Source: an uncultured Clostridium sp.
Lineage (GTDB): Bacteria > Bacillota > Clostridia > TANB77 > CAG-508
Reading direction: 5' to 3'
Length of the DNA stretch: 53,843 bases
Assembly (NCBI GenBank): GCA_947368535.1
Contig: CANBHY010000010.1
Coordinates: 1-53,843 of the forward strand
The position numbers and the translations under genes were made by a program. The notes under the pieces are model-generated. The model worked only from the letters and a program-made list of their open reading frames with translations, had not been told where the DNA came from and made no database searches. Positions 7,619-16,094 of the stretch are shown piece after piece; position 1 is the first letter of the stretch, and each line of letters begins with the position of its first letter.

Positions 7619-9190
7619 GTGAGTAGAAAAGAAAAAAGAAAGCTGGAAGAAAAAAAAGAACATAATAGAGAGGAACAAAGAAAAATAAAAAAGTCAAAAA
7701 ATAGAAATAAAAATAAATACAGAAATGCAGATCGCACACAAAAACCAAGAATAGATAATGATATATCCGAAATAGCAGTTACACTAGACAAAAATCCAAA
7801 AGAAAATAATAATGAAGAAAGACAAAAGCCACAAAATAAAAAAGTAAAAAGAAAAAAGAAAAAAGATAATCTTCTTGTAAAAATACTTAAAACAATATTA
7901 AAAACAATATTAATATTAATCTTAGTAATAGTATTACTATTAGGATGTTTTATTGGTTGGATTGGATTTAAATACGACTGGAATTTAAACAAAATGGTAA
8001 GAGGTGGAGCAAAAGAGGTAGCTTTATTTATAACAGGACAAACAGAAGAAGATTTAGCTAATCTTAATCCACTATATTGTTTAGTATTAGGAGTAAGCAC
8101 TGATGAAGGATTGCTATTAACAGATACAATTATGTTATGTGCATATTATCCTAGAACACAGCAAGCTTCTATACTATCAATACCAAGAGATACATTCGTT
8201 GGAAAAAGTGAATCAACTGCAGGAGGATATGACAAGATCAATTCATTGTATCAATCTGGCGGAGGCGGAGATGCAGGAGCCAAAAAAGTGCTAGATGCAG
8301 TAGAAAAATTAACAGGATTGGAAATTAATAATTATATAGCAGTAAAAAATGATGGACTAATAGAAATTGTAGATGCAATTGGTGGAGTAGAATTCGATGT
8401 ACCAATAAATATGAATTATGATGATGGTTCTCAAAAACTGTTCATTCATTTAAACAAAGGACGTCAACATATAAATGGAGCTAAAGCAGAACAACTACTA
8501 AGATTTAGACACAACAATGATGGAACAAGTTATCCAGCTGAATATGGAGATAATGATATAGGAAGAATGAGAACACAAAGAAACTTTATAACAGAAACTG
8601 TAAGACAAACTCTACAATTTAAAAATGTAACGAAAATAAATGAACTTATAAAAATAGCGTTTAAAAATACAGAAACAAACTTAGATTTAGATTATGTATT
8701 AAAATATTCACCAGCGATTGTAGAATTTGATGCATCATCAATACAAAACTCATATTTACCAGGAGAATCAGCAGTAATGGGATCACAAAAACTATGGTTC
8801 TATAGAGCTTATAAAAATGATACTAAACAACTAATTCAAGATATGTTTACATTTAAACAAGCTGAATCTGACGCAAATGCAGAGGGAACAGCATTAAGTC
8901 CTGAATATATAAATGTACAATTACTAAATGCATCATCAGATGAAAAAGTATTTGAAGATACTAAAAAACGTCTAGAAGATAAGGGATACAACATTGCACA
9001 AACAGGTGAAACAACATATTCAAAAACAACAAAAATAATAAATAGAACATCTAAAAAAGAAGAAGTAATAGATGAATTAATAGATACATTAGGATATGGA
9101 AATGAAACTACAGGTAAAACAGAAAAGAATTATGATATAACCATAATTGTAGGAGATGATATGAAGCAATATGTGGTTGCAATGCAATAA
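7619..9190 (+). CDS. LytR-CpsA-Psr (LCP) family wall-polymer ligase
   Basis: LCP proteins transfer anionic glycopolymers from lipid carriers to peptidoglycan outside the membrane. GTG 7619 is chosen: TAGGAG lies seven bases upstream, and the promoter excludes the longer TTG start. The protein has 523 residues: a very basic Lys/Arg-rich cytoplasmic region (1-85), one membrane helix (about 88-117), the LCP catalytic domain with SIPRDTFV and an Arg-rich FRHNN stretch (about 150-330), and a C-terminal LytR_C domain (about 420-510). The basic tail is longer than usual. It converges on dacF through a shared hairpin. Confidence 0.88.
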   Translation: MSRKEKRKLEEKKEHNREEQRKIKKSKNRNKNKYRNADRTQKPRIDNDISEIAVTLDKNPKENNNEERQKPQNKKVKRKKKKDNLLVKILKTILKTILILILVIVLLLGCFIGWIGFKYDWNLNKMVRGGAKEVALFITGQTEEDLANLNPLYCLVLGVSTDEGLLLTDTIMLCAYYPRTQQASILSIPRDTFVGKSESTAGGYDKINSLYQSGGGGDAGAKKVLDAVEKLTGLEINNYIAVKNDGLIEIVDAIGGVEFDVPINMNYDDGSQKLFIHLNKGRQHINGAKAEQLLRFRHNNDGTSYPAEYGDNDIGRMRTQRNFITETVRQTLQFKNVTKINELIKIAFKNTETNLDLDYVLKYSPAIVEFDASSIQNSYLPGESAVMGSQKLWFYRAYKNDTKQLIQDMFTFKQAESDANAEGTALSPEYINVQLLNASSDEKVFEDTKKRLEDKGYNIAQTGETTYSKTTKIINRTSKKEEVIDELIDTLGYGNETTGKTEKNYDITIIVGDDMKQYVVAMQ

Positions 9191-9192
9191 AT

Positions 9193-9230
9193 AAAAAAGA
9201 GGGCTATAAAAGCTCTCTTTTTTATCTATA
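9193..9230. terminator. Bidirectional terminator between LCP gene and dacF
   Basis: A 13-bp stem with one G-U (9193-9205 with 9211-9223) is flanked by A and T runs. The dacF stop codon is in the right arm. Confidence 0.75.
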
Positions 9231-10505
9231 TCTATTTAGTTTCTTTTTATATTTTTTCTTCTTATTAACAAATCTAATCATAAATAAAATAATGATAAAT
9301 CCCGAAATAACAACAAAAATTATCATTTTTTCGTCTTCTGCAACTGCAATATCATTACCTGCTAATAAATCAGCAGAATATTTTAGTCCATCAATTTTAT
9401 AAGTAATATTTCCAACAATATCGCCCTTTTTTATTGGTGCATTTAGATTTTCTTTTAAAGTAATTTCAGGTTCAAAATTTTCATTATTGTCAACATCAAG
9501 TAAAGCATCAACATCACTAGCAATTAACAAATTTAAAGAATTTTCTTTCTTTTTACCATTTTCAATAGTAACAGTTTTAACTAAATCATTAGTAGATTTA
9601 ATTTTTTTAAACTGATAATTATCAAAAGCAAATTCAAATAAATTAGTAGTGTCAAGGTATCTAGAACTAACAGTACCACCATTTTCGTAACGTACAGGAG
9701 CATTGAGAACTACTGAAATATAAGAATTACCATCTTTTTTAGCAGAAGCAATTAAACAATTACCAGCTTGACTAGTAAAACCTGTTTTAACACCTGTAGC
9801 ATATTCATAATAGTAATAATTATCAGGTAAGATTAAATTATTAGTGTTATTAAAATGTCTTTCTTGCCCTGAATATGAATCAGTAGAAGGAAGAGAATAA
9901 GAAGTTGTTTTTACTACTTCTCTAAAAGTTTCATTTTGCATTGCATATCTAGCAATTAATGCTAAATCATAAGCAGTTGAATAATGTTCTTCTTTATGTA
10001 TTCCATTTGGATTAACAAAATGAGTATCCTTACAACCAAGCTCCTTTGCTTTATCGTTCATAAGCATACAAAAGGCTTCTTCAGAACCAGAAATATGTTC
10101 TCCTAAAATAATAGCACTTTCGTTAGCAGAAGTTACCATTAAAGAGTAAACTAAATCTTTAATAGTCAAAGTTTCGCCAACTTGAATATTAGCATTAGTA
10201 TATCCACTTGGAATAGACATAACAGCATATTCACTAGCAGTTGCTTTATCATCAAGGTTACAATTTTCAATAGCTAAAATTGCAGTCATAACTTTAGTTG
10301 TACTAGCTGGAAATTTTCTTTCATAAGCATTTTTTTCATAAATAATTTTACCAGTAGATTGTTCCATAATTATAACAGCTTCAGAATTTATAGAAGCCTC
10401 TAAGTCAGCAATATTTTCTGACAAAGAAGATGCATATATTGACGAAACTAGGCTACAAAGAACAAAGAAAACAATAAAGGCAAAAAATTTCTTAGATTTT
10501 TTCAT
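9222..10505 (-). CDS. dacF: D-alanyl-D-alanine carboxypeptidase (DacF type)
   Basis: This peptidase S11 family low-molecular-weight penicillin-binding protein trims the terminal D-Ala of peptidoglycan stem peptides outside the membrane. It has 427 residues, a signal peptide (about 1-25), and catalytic motifs SxxK as STTK (Ser68), SxN as SAN (126-128) and KTG near 250. A C-terminal beta domain and an unusual terminal membrane helix (about 395-415) with a Lys-rich tail follow. ATG 10505 has AGGAGA upstream. A second, divergent copy lies at 34921-36156. Confidence 0.92.
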   Translation of the reverse strand: MKKSKKFFAFIVFFVLCSLVSSIYASSLSENIADLEASINSEAVIIMEQSTGKIIYEKNAYERKFPASTTKVMTAILAIENCNLDDKATASEYAVMSIPSGYTNANIQVGETLTIKDLVYSLMVTSANESAIILGEHISGSEEAFCMLMNDKAKELGCKDTHFVNPNGIHKEEHYSTAYDLALIARYAMQNETFREVVKTTSYSLPSTDSYSGQERHFNNTNNLILPDNYYYYEYATGVKTGFTSQAGNCLIASAKKDGNSYISVVLNAPVRYENGGTVSSRYLDTTNLFEFAFDNYQFKKIKSTNDLVKTVTIENGKKKENSLNLLIASDVDALLDVDNNENFEPEITLKENLNAPIKKGDIVGNITYKIDGLKYSADLLAGNDIAVAEDEKMIIFVVISGFIIILFMIRFVNKKKKYKKKLNRYR

Positions 10506-10590
10506 AAGTTTCTCCTCATATTAATTTACAACACTATACATTAAATTTTATTAAAAAACAATAAAAAATTATAAAGAAAGGAATTTAAAA

Positions 10591-11181
10591 ATGAACAAAA
10601 TAGAAAAGAAAAAACTTATAATTATAGGAATTATAAGCTTAATTATCATCGTAATTATAATTAAACTTATAGATACTAAATTTGAAAAAAACAATACAAA
10701 AGAAACAGGAATTCTAAATATAATAACTGAAGAAAAAAGTAAAGAAACAGAAGAAAAAATCGTAATATATATAACAGGAGAAGTAATAAATGAAGGAGTA
10801 TATGAATTAGATATTGGAAGTAGAATAGCCAATGCCATAGAAGCAGCAGGAGGAACAAAAGAAACAGCAAATTTAAGAAATGTTAATTTGGCTTATGAAT
10901 TAGAAGATGGAGAAAAAATATATATTCCAAATATAAATGAAACAGAAAATGAAATATTAGATGCAGAAAAAGAAGAACATAAAGAAACAGAAATTAATAT
11001 TAATAAAGCAAATATCGAAGAATTACAAGAACTAAGTGGAGTAGGAGAAAGTACAGCTGAGAGCATAATAAAATATAGAGAAGAAAACGGAAAATTTAAC
11101 ACAATCGAAGAAATAATGAATGTACCAGGAATAGGAGAAAACAAATTTGAAAATATAAAAGAAAAAATAAAAGTAAAATAA
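10591..11181 (+). CDS. comEA: ComEA-like DNA-binding competence protein
   Basis: The 196-residue protein has an N-terminal membrane anchor (about 8-26), a SLBB-type domain (about 56-115: VIYITGEVINEGVYEL) and a C-terminal pair of helix-hairpin-helix motifs (ININKANIEELQEL, GVGESTAESII, VPGIGENKFENI). ComEA binds incoming double-stranded DNA at the cell surface during transformation. ATG 10591 follows AAAGGA. It is divergent from dacF. No comEC is visible in the window, but comM and dprA occur 40 kb downstream. Confidence 0.88.
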   Translation: MNKIEKKKLIIIGIISLIIIVIIIKLIDTKFEKNNTKETGILNIITEEKSKETEEKIVIYITGEVINEGVYELDIGSRIANAIEAAGGTKETANLRNVNLAYELEDGEKIYIPNINETENEILDAEKEEHKETEININKANIEELQELSGVGESTAESIIKYREENGKFNTIEEIMNVPGIGENKFENIKEKIKVK

Positions 11182-11250
11182 CATAATAAAATATTTATAA
11201 AAGGAAATAATAAACAAGAAAATAAGAAAAAAGAAAGGAAGTATAGCAAT

Positions 11251-11670
11251 ATGATGATGTTACCAAGAGGAAATGAATTTGATTTATTAGGAGAAATGTT
11301 TAAAGATCCATTTTTTACTGAAAGAGAAACAAAAATAATGAAAACAGATATAAGAGAAAATGAAAACCAATATTTAATAGATATTGATTTACCAGGATAT
11401 AACAAAGAAGATATTAAAATTGAAGTAGAAGAAGGATATTTAACAGTTCAAGCTGAAATTAATTCACACAAAGAAGAAAAAGAAAATGATACATTTGTAA
11501 GAAGAGAAAGATATAAAGGTAATTGTTCAAGAAGCTTTTATGTAGGAAAAGACGTAAAAAGTGAAGAAATAAAAGCTACTTTTAAAAATGGAATACTAGC
11601 TTTAGAAGTTCCAAAAAAAGAGGCTGAAAAAGAATTACCAGAAAAGAAATATATACAAATAACAGATTAA
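11251..11670 (+). CDS. Hsp20/alpha-crystallin small heat-shock protein
   Basis: This ATP-independent holdase has 139 residues. Its alpha-crystallin domain (about 33-125) includes YLIDIDLPGYNKEDIKIEVE, the GNCSRSFYVG strand and the closing FKNGILALEVPKK (A/GxLxxxxPK) motif. Three successive ATG codons begin the frame at 11251; AAAGGAAG lies upstream at slightly long spacing, so the second or third could be used. I see no CIRCE operator upstream. A strong terminator follows. Confidence 0.9.
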   Translation: MMMLPRGNEFDLLGEMFKDPFFTERETKIMKTDIRENENQYLIDIDLPGYNKEDIKIEVEEGYLTVQAEINSHKEEKENDTFVRRERYKGNCSRSFYVGKDVKSEEIKATFKNGILALEVPKKEAEKELPEKKYIQITD

Positions 11671-11678
11671 AATAATGT

Positions 11679-11713
11679 AAAAAATCAGTGTGATAATAAA
11701 CACTGATTTTTTA
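11679..11713 (+). terminator. Rho-independent terminator of hsp20
   Basis: A 12-bp perfect stem (11679-11690 with 11701-11712, core ATCAGTG/CACTGAT) ends in a T run. Confidence 0.85.
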
Positions 11714-11786
11714 CTGAGGTAATATAAAATTTCTATCATTACTGTTTAAAAATCCTACAGCGCTGATTTTGTATAATAAATAAAAT

Positions 11787-11936
11787 TTATTTAAAAACTT
11801 TATTTATTAATCTATCAATTTTTTGGCTTTGCTTAAGTATTTGACTATAATCTTCTCCATCACGAATCATACGATTTAGTATTTGTTTTTCATTTTCAAT
11901 TTTTTTATAAATAAAAGAATTAATTATTTTTAGCAT
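11787..11936 (-). CDS. Spo0E-like small aspartyl-phosphate phosphatase
   Basis: This 49-residue gene has ATG at 11936 preceded by GGAG at normal spacing and stop TAA at 11787-11789. The product forms two helices joined by a short turn. The C-terminal SQKIDRLI (residues 37-44) matches the Spo0E signature SQxLDxLI. Spo0E-type proteins dephosphorylate the response regulator Spo0A and so delay sporulation. Here Ile replaces the usual Leu before the Asp. No sporulation gene is adjacent, so the family call rests on the motif, size and helix pattern. Confidence 0.65.
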   Translation of the reverse strand: MLKIINSFIYKKIENEKQILNRMIRDGEDYSQILKQSQKIDRLINKVFK

Positions 11937-12108
11937 TAGTAATCTCCATTAAAAAGGTATATAAGTATTAAATCAAAACAAAAATATTATATATATACTT
12001 AAGCTTAAAGCATTTAAATTATATACTATTAAAAATAAAATTGCAAGTTTCTTGCAATTTTATGAAAAAATATCACTTTTCTGAAATAATTTTTTAGAGG
12101 TGCAAAAT

Positions 12109-12354
12109 ATGAAAGTTTCACTAGGAAATATATTAAAAAATATGAGAACAACCAATACTAATCTCACACAAAAAGAAATTGGAAATAAACTATCAATTGC
12201 AGATAATACAATTTCAAGTTATGAAAGAGAAAATAGTCAGCCAGATTTTGAAACTATTGTAAAATTTGCAGAAATTTGTGATTTCGAAATAAAGATTTAT
12301 AATAAAAGAACAAAGAAAACTTTAACTATAGAAGAGTTATCCAAAGAACTATAA
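12109..12354 (+). CDS. XRE family helix-turn-helix regulator
   Basis: The 81-residue protein starts at ATG 12109 behind GAGGTG. It is almost entirely a Cro/CI-type helix-turn-helix: TQKEIGNKLSIADNTISSYE (about 21-40) followed by NSQPDFETIVKFAEIC. A short basic C-terminal tail (KIYNKRTKKTLTIEELSKEL) may mediate dimerisation. It probably represses a nearby promoter, but the target is not evident. The divergent Spo0E-like gene and the secretion locus 460 bases downstream are candidates. Confidence 0.82.
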   Translation: MKVSLGNILKNMRTTNTNLTQKEIGNKLSIADNTISSYERENSQPDFETIVKFAEICDFEIKIYNKRTKKTLTIEELSKEL

Positions 12355-12500
12355 GGTATGTTATTTAAATGCAAAATAATATATCTTTTTTATTTACATT
12401 AAAATATTGAAAAAAGTAGAATATAATGACAAAAGCTATGAATAAGAAAATGTAAATACCACAGCGGAATATCAAAACAAAATGGAAAAATAAAATAATA
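12355..12500. other. AT-rich intergenic region without a supported gene
   Basis: The segment holds scattered TATAAT-like strings but no frame with a ribosome site. I see no recognisable RNA. Confidence 0.45.
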
Positions 12501-12536
12501 AAAAATACCAAAAAGTTAATATTTTTGGTATTTTTT
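12501..12536 (-). terminator. Terminator of the initiator tRNA gene
   Basis: A 14-bp stem (12501-12514 with 12523-12536, core AATACCAAAA) ends in a T run on the minus strand, directly after the tRNA CCA end. Confidence 0.8.
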
Positions 12537-12612
12537 TGGTTGCGGGGGTAAGACTCGAACTTACGACCTTTGGGTTATGAGCCCAACGAGCTGCCAACTG
12601 CTCCACCCCGCG
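12537..12612 (-). tRNA. Initiator tRNA-Met (fMet), anticodon CAU
   Basis: The 76-base cloverleaf includes an encoded CCA end. Its 5' end is CGCGGGG against CCCCGCA, leaving the C1-A72 mismatch that marks bacterial initiator tRNA. The anticodon stem has the three consecutive G-C pairs (GGG CTCATAA CCC). The T arm is GTTCGAGTC. It has its own promoter and terminator. Confidence 0.96.
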
Positions 12613-12648
12613 ATATTTTATTTAGTACTTTTAACAAGTATGTTTCAT

Positions 12649-12678
12649 ATTATAACACTTTTTAAAAAGCATTGTCAA
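12649..12678 (-). promoter_or_regulatory. Promoter of the initiator tRNA
   Basis: On the minus strand TTGACA (12678-12673), an 18-base spacer and TATAAT (12654-12649) lie about 37 bases before the tRNA. Confidence 0.8.
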
Positions 12679-12818
12679 TATAATTATACTCAAAAAGCAG
12701 AAAAATATGCCAAAATAATAAAAAAATGTAAAAAAGTATGTACAAAAAAATCTTTATATGCTAAAATTATATTATATAAGGATAAAAAATGATTAAAACG
12801 AGGTAAAGGAGGAAAAAA

Positions 12819-13193
12819 ATGATGATAAAAATGAATAAGAAAACTATATTTAAAATATTATCAATTGCTCTTATGGTAGCTATGGTAGCTATGTGTTTAG
12901 GAAACGTTGCTTTAGCTGATGTTGATTATAAACCAGATGGAACAGGAGGAGCTACAGCTACAAAATTCCAAACAATATTAAACATATTCTTAGGATTAGC
13001 TCAAGTTATTGGTATAGCTATCGCAGTTATAATGTTAATAGTTTTAGCTATTAAATATATCTCAGCAGCACCTGGAGACAAAGCTGAAATCAAAAAACAT
13101 GCTGTTGTTTACATAGTTGGTGCAGTTGTATTATTCGCAGCATCTGGAATTATCCAAATTATTAAAACATTTGCGAAAGATACATTTAACTAA
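12819..13193 (+). CDS. VirB2/TrbC-like pilin, copy 1
   Basis: This is a probable major pilin subunit of the type IV secretion-like machine. The 124 residues include a signal peptide (cleavage likely after VALA near residue 33), a short mature N-terminus, a first long membrane helix (about 55-84), a charged loop PGDKAEIKKH and a second helix (about 93-114). This two-helix TrbC/VirB2 layout recurs in the next three genes. AAAGGAGG lies six bases before ATG 12819. A strong hairpin right after the gene suggests it is made in excess of the downstream genes. Confidence 0.8.
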   Translation: MMIKMNKKTIFKILSIALMVAMVAMCLGNVALADVDYKPDGTGGATATKFQTILNIFLGLAQVIGIAIAVIMLIVLAIKYISAAPGDKAEIKKHAVVYIVGAVVLFAASGIIQIIKTFAKDTFN

Positions 13194-13216
13194 TAGAAAA
13201 AAGATAAGAATAAAAG

Positions 13217-13248
13217 AGATTATCATTTTTTATGATAATCTTTTTTTA
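13217..13248 (+). terminator. Terminator or attenuator after pilin copy 1
   Basis: A 10-bp perfect stem (13217-13226 with 13232-13241, AGATTATCAT) is followed by T's. It sits inside the pilin cluster and would reduce read-through to the downstream machine. Confidence 0.8.
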
Positions 13249-13268
13249 TAAAAAAGTAGGTGATAATT

Positions 13269-13640
13269 ATGCATAATAAAACAAAGAAAAAAATATTCAT
13301 CACAACAATAAGCTCAATATTATTACTATGTTGTTTTAGTAAATTAGTATTTGCAACAGGGTTAGAAGATCCAACATCAATAGTAACAGGACCAGACATG
13401 ACTGGAGTAGGAACATTATTTAATTTAGGAAATGTTATTTTGGGAATTATTCAATATGTATCAATTGGTGTTGCGTCTATAGCAGCTATAGTATTAGGAA
13501 TTAAATATATGTATAGCTCACCAGAAGATAAAGCAGAAATTAAGAAAAAACTTGTACCTTTTATAATTGGTGGTATATTAGTGTTTGGGGCCGTACAACT
13601 TGTAAAATTAGTTGAAATATTTGTAGGTGAAATTATATAA
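13269..13640 (+). CDS. VirB2/TrbC-like pilin, copy 2
   Basis: The 123-residue protein starts at ATG 13269, not GTG 13260, because TAGGTGA forms the ribosome site. It has a signal peptide to about residue 31 (VFA), then a first helix (about 52-78), a loop SSPEDKAEIKKK and a second helix (about 92-112), as in copy 1. The KAEIKK loop is the family signature in this cluster. Only 18 bases separate it from copy 3. Confidence 0.75.
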   Translation: MHNKTKKKIFITTISSILLLCCFSKLVFATGLEDPTSIVTGPDMTGVGTLFNLGNVILGIIQYVSIGVASIAAIVLGIKYMYSSPEDKAEIKKKLVPFIIGGILVFGAVQLVKLVEIFVGEII

Positions 13641-13658
13641 TAAGCTAGGAGGTTTGAA

Positions 13659-14018
13659 ATGAATAAGAAAACAATATATAAAATATTAACTATATTCAGT
13701 ATATTAATAATTATTATTTGTACATCAAATATTGTAAATGCTACTTCACTAACTTCTAATATAAATCCAAATACTACAGCGACGAGCCATTTTGAAAAAC
13801 CTATATCAATTATATTAGGGATAACTCAAGTAATAGCAATAGGCGTAGGAGCAATAATGATAATTGCTTTAGGAATAAAATACATGTCATCTGCTACATC
13901 AGATAAGGCAGAGGTTAAAAAACATGCAGTAGTCTATCTTGTAGGTGCATGCATTGCTTTTGGAGCTACTGGACTAATACAAATATTTAAAGGTTTAGTA
14001 GTAGAGATGTTACAATAA
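13659..14018 (+). CDS. VirB2/TrbC-like pilin, copy 3
   Basis: The 119-residue protein starts at ATG 13659 with AGGAGG upstream. The signal peptide ends near residue 29 (VNA). Two membrane helices flank the loop SATSDKAEVKKH, and the second helix region closely resembles copy 1 (HAVVYLVGA). Copies 1 and 3 seem closest to each other. A terminator follows, closing the first transcription unit. Confidence 0.75.
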   Translation: MNKKTIYKILTIFSILIIIICTSNIVNATSLTSNINPNTTATSHFEKPISIILGITQVIAIGVGAIMIIALGIKYMSSATSDKAEVKKHAVVYLVGACIAFGATGLIQIFKGLVVEMLQ

Positions 14019-14034
14019 ACATATTAATATTATA

Positions 14035-14066
14035 AAAAAACAGGAGATTTTATCCTGTTTTTTTAT
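14035..14066 (+). terminator. Terminator after pilin copy 3
   Basis: An 11-bp stem AAAAAACAGGA (14035-14045) pairs with TCCTGTTTTTT (14053-14063). Confidence 0.8.
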
Positions 14067-14111
14067 ATGCCCCAAAATATATAACAATATAGTTACAAAT
14101 GTAAAAAAATG

Positions 14112-14141
14112 TTGAAATAAATAGAGAAAATATATTATAAT
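14112..14141 (+). promoter_or_regulatory. Promoter of the main secretion operon
   Basis: TTGAAA (14112-14117), an 18-base spacer and TATAAT (14136-14141) precede the fourth pilin gene. There is no terminator between 14174 and 28018, so most of the machine may be transcribed from here. Confidence 0.7.
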
Positions 14142-14173
14142 GTTGATAACTAGTATAATAAGGGGGAAATAGA

Positions 14174-14572
14174 ATGAAAATCCTTAAATGTATTCTTGTC
14201 GTTCTTACGGCATTTATAATAATTAATGCAATACAACCTAAAGTAGAAGCTGCTACTTTAAGTTTTGATAATATGAAATCAAGGTTAGACGCTTGGAAAA
14301 ACACAGGAAAAAGTGGAGGAAGCTCATCTGTAAGTGGAGACCAAATGAAGGAAATTGTCGTTCCTATTGCTAATATTTTAACAGCAATAGGTGTGTTTGT
14401 GTTGGTTGGCGTAACTATAGTAATGGGAATTAAATATATGTTTGCAACACCAGAAGAAGCTGCAAAACTAAAACAGCAATTAATAGGTTTAGTAGTTTCA
14501 GCAGTTGTAGTTTTAGGTGCAACAGCAATATGGAAAATAATTTACAAAGTGCTATCAAGTACAGGACTATAA
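14174..14572 (+). CDS. VirB2/TrbC-like pilin, copy 4 (divergent)
   Basis: The 132-residue protein has a signal peptide to about residue 25 (VEA), a longer soluble Ser/Gly stretch (about 30-60), and two membrane helices around the loop ATPEEAAKLKQQ, which replaces the KAEIKK loop of the other copies. It is the only pilin in the same transcription unit as VirB3/VirB4, so it may be a minor or assembly-linked subunit. The start is ATG 14174 behind GGGGGAAA. Confidence 0.7.
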   Translation: MKILKCILVVLTAFIIINAIQPKVEAATLSFDNMKSRLDAWKNTGKSGGSSSVSGDQMKEIVVPIANILTAIGVFVLVGVTIVMGIKYMFATPEEAAKLKQQLIGLVVSAVVVLGATAIWKIIYKVLSSTGL

Positions 14573-14595
14573 AACATTAAACAAAGGAGGAAACT

Positions 14596-14934
14596 ATGGG
14601 AACTTATTACATTCCTAGAAATCTTAGAGGTGAAACAAGAATTTTTTATATATTTACAGTGAAATCACTGATTTCAACTGTTATAGGAATAGCATGTGGG
14701 CTTATATTTTTATTTATATTCAGTCTAATAGGATTACAAATGGTAGGAGTAATTATTACCGCTCTATTTGCGCTTATAGGCTGGGCAATAGGTGCTATAA
14801 AAATACCAACAATAGCAGGAATACAAGTAACTAAAAAGATTGGTGGAGAGCCACTAAGTGAGATAATATTAAGATGGATTAAATTTAATAAAAACAAAAG
14901 AATGTACGTTTACACAAAGGAGGAAAATAAATAA
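14596..14934 (+). CDS. PrgI/VirB3-like membrane protein
   Basis: The 112-residue protein begins YYIPRNLRGETRIF, then has two adjacent membrane helices (about 24-70) and a basic cytoplasmic tail. This matches PrgI-type proteins, which take the VirB3 position and sit directly before VirB4 in Gram-positive type IV systems. AAAGGAGG precedes ATG 14596. Its stop overlaps the next start (TAATG), implying coupled translation. Confidence 0.8.
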   Translation: MGTYYIPRNLRGETRIFYIFTVKSLISTVIGIACGLIFLFIFSLIGLQMVGVIITALFALIGWAIGAIKIPTIAGIQVTKKIGGEPLSEIILRWIKFNKNKRMYVYTKEENK

Positions 14935-16082
14935 TGGATATTATCACAATATTACAAATTGTCCTAGCGATATTGGTATTTATAATTATGGCATTAATAG
15001 CGACATATGCATTAGTTATATATATGAATAAAAGAAAAGAAGAAGAGGAAGAAGAAGAAACACTAGGAATACAGGATGAACAATTAAAAGATTTCAATGG
15101 AATGCCAAGAGAATCAATTTTTAAATTCATGGAATTTGACGAAGTTAAAGATAACATGATAGTTAGAAAAAATAGAACACAATATATAATGATTCTTCAA
15201 TGTTCTGGTGTAAACTATGATTTAATGTCAGAAGATGAAAAAATAGCAGTTGAAGAAGGATTTGTACAGTTTTTGAATACATTAAGATTTCCAATACAAT
15301 TATATATTCAAACAAGAAGCTTAAACTTAAGAGACATAGTTGATGAATATAAAGTAAAAGTATCTGAAATGGCACAAGATGTAGAAAAATTAAATGCTAA
15401 AATTCAAGCTGCAAAAGAAACTAAAAATGAAAGACTTTTGCAAAAACTTCAGTTTGAAAAAAGAAGAAAAGAAAGAGTTTTAGATTATGGTATGGATATT
15501 GCTGAATATGTTGCAAGAATGAGTTTAAACAAAAACGTATTACAACAACGTACATATTTAGTGCTTTCTTATTATGCAAGCGAAGCAGGTGCAACACCAG
15601 ATGCGACAGCTGACGAAATAGATAACTTATGTTTCTCAGAACTATATACAAGAGCACAAACAGCGATGCGTTCTCTTGCTGCATCAGAGGTATCAAGTAA
15701 AATACTAAATTCTGAAGAAATTGCTGAATTACTATATATTGCATATAACAGAGATGATTCTGAGCTATTACAATTCTCTAAAGCTTTAGATGCACAATAT
15801 GATGCGCTATATTCAACAGGAAAAGATGTATTAGAAAGAAAACAAGAAAAACTAGAAGCACAAATAAATGAACAAGCAATTGAACTTGCGACAGAAAGTA
15901 TTGTAAGAGCAGATAAATATAAACAATTAGAGGAATTAAAAAGAGCACAAGCAATAAAAGACAGAGCAGGGGACTTATTAGATCAGTATAAAGATCAAAT
16001 GGATGAAGTAACATATAACGGTGCAAAAGAAGAGATAAAAAAAGCAAAAATTGAACCAATAGATAAAGAAAACCAAGGATAA
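14934..16082 (+). CDS. Membrane-anchored VirB4/TraC N-terminal-domain protein
   Basis: The 382-residue protein has one N-terminal membrane helix (about 4-31), an acidic stretch, then a domain like the N-terminal part of VirB4/TraC ATPases (IVRKNRTQYIMILQCSG, FLNTLRFPIQLYIQTRS). A long charged helical region (about 120-382) probably forms coiled coils. There is no Walker motif. The following gene encodes the ATPase half, so VirB4 appears split, with this part perhaps tethering it to the membrane. It is translationally coupled to the PrgI gene. Confidence 0.65.
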   Translation: MDIITILQIVLAILVFIIMALIATYALVIYMNKRKEEEEEEETLGIQDEQLKDFNGMPRESIFKFMEFDEVKDNMIVRKNRTQYIMILQCSGVNYDLMSEDEKIAVEEGFVQFLNTLRFPIQLYIQTRSLNLRDIVDEYKVKVSEMAQDVEKLNAKIQAAKETKNERLLQKLQFEKRRKERVLDYGMDIAEYVARMSLNKNVLQQRTYLVLSYYASEAGATPDATADEIDNLCFSELYTRAQTAMRSLAASEVSSKILNSEEIAELLYIAYNRDDSELLQFSKALDAQYDALYSTGKDVLERKQEKLEAQINEQAIELATESIVRADKYKQLEELKRAQAIKDRAGDLLDQYKDQMDEVTYNGAKEEIKKAKIEPIDKENQG

Positions 16083-16094
16083 GGAGGATAGAAG

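Noticed and set aside
12577..12792. Open frame over the tRNA-Met region
   Set aside because: It overlaps the initiator tRNA and its promoter on the other strand, has no ribosome site and has low-complexity composition.
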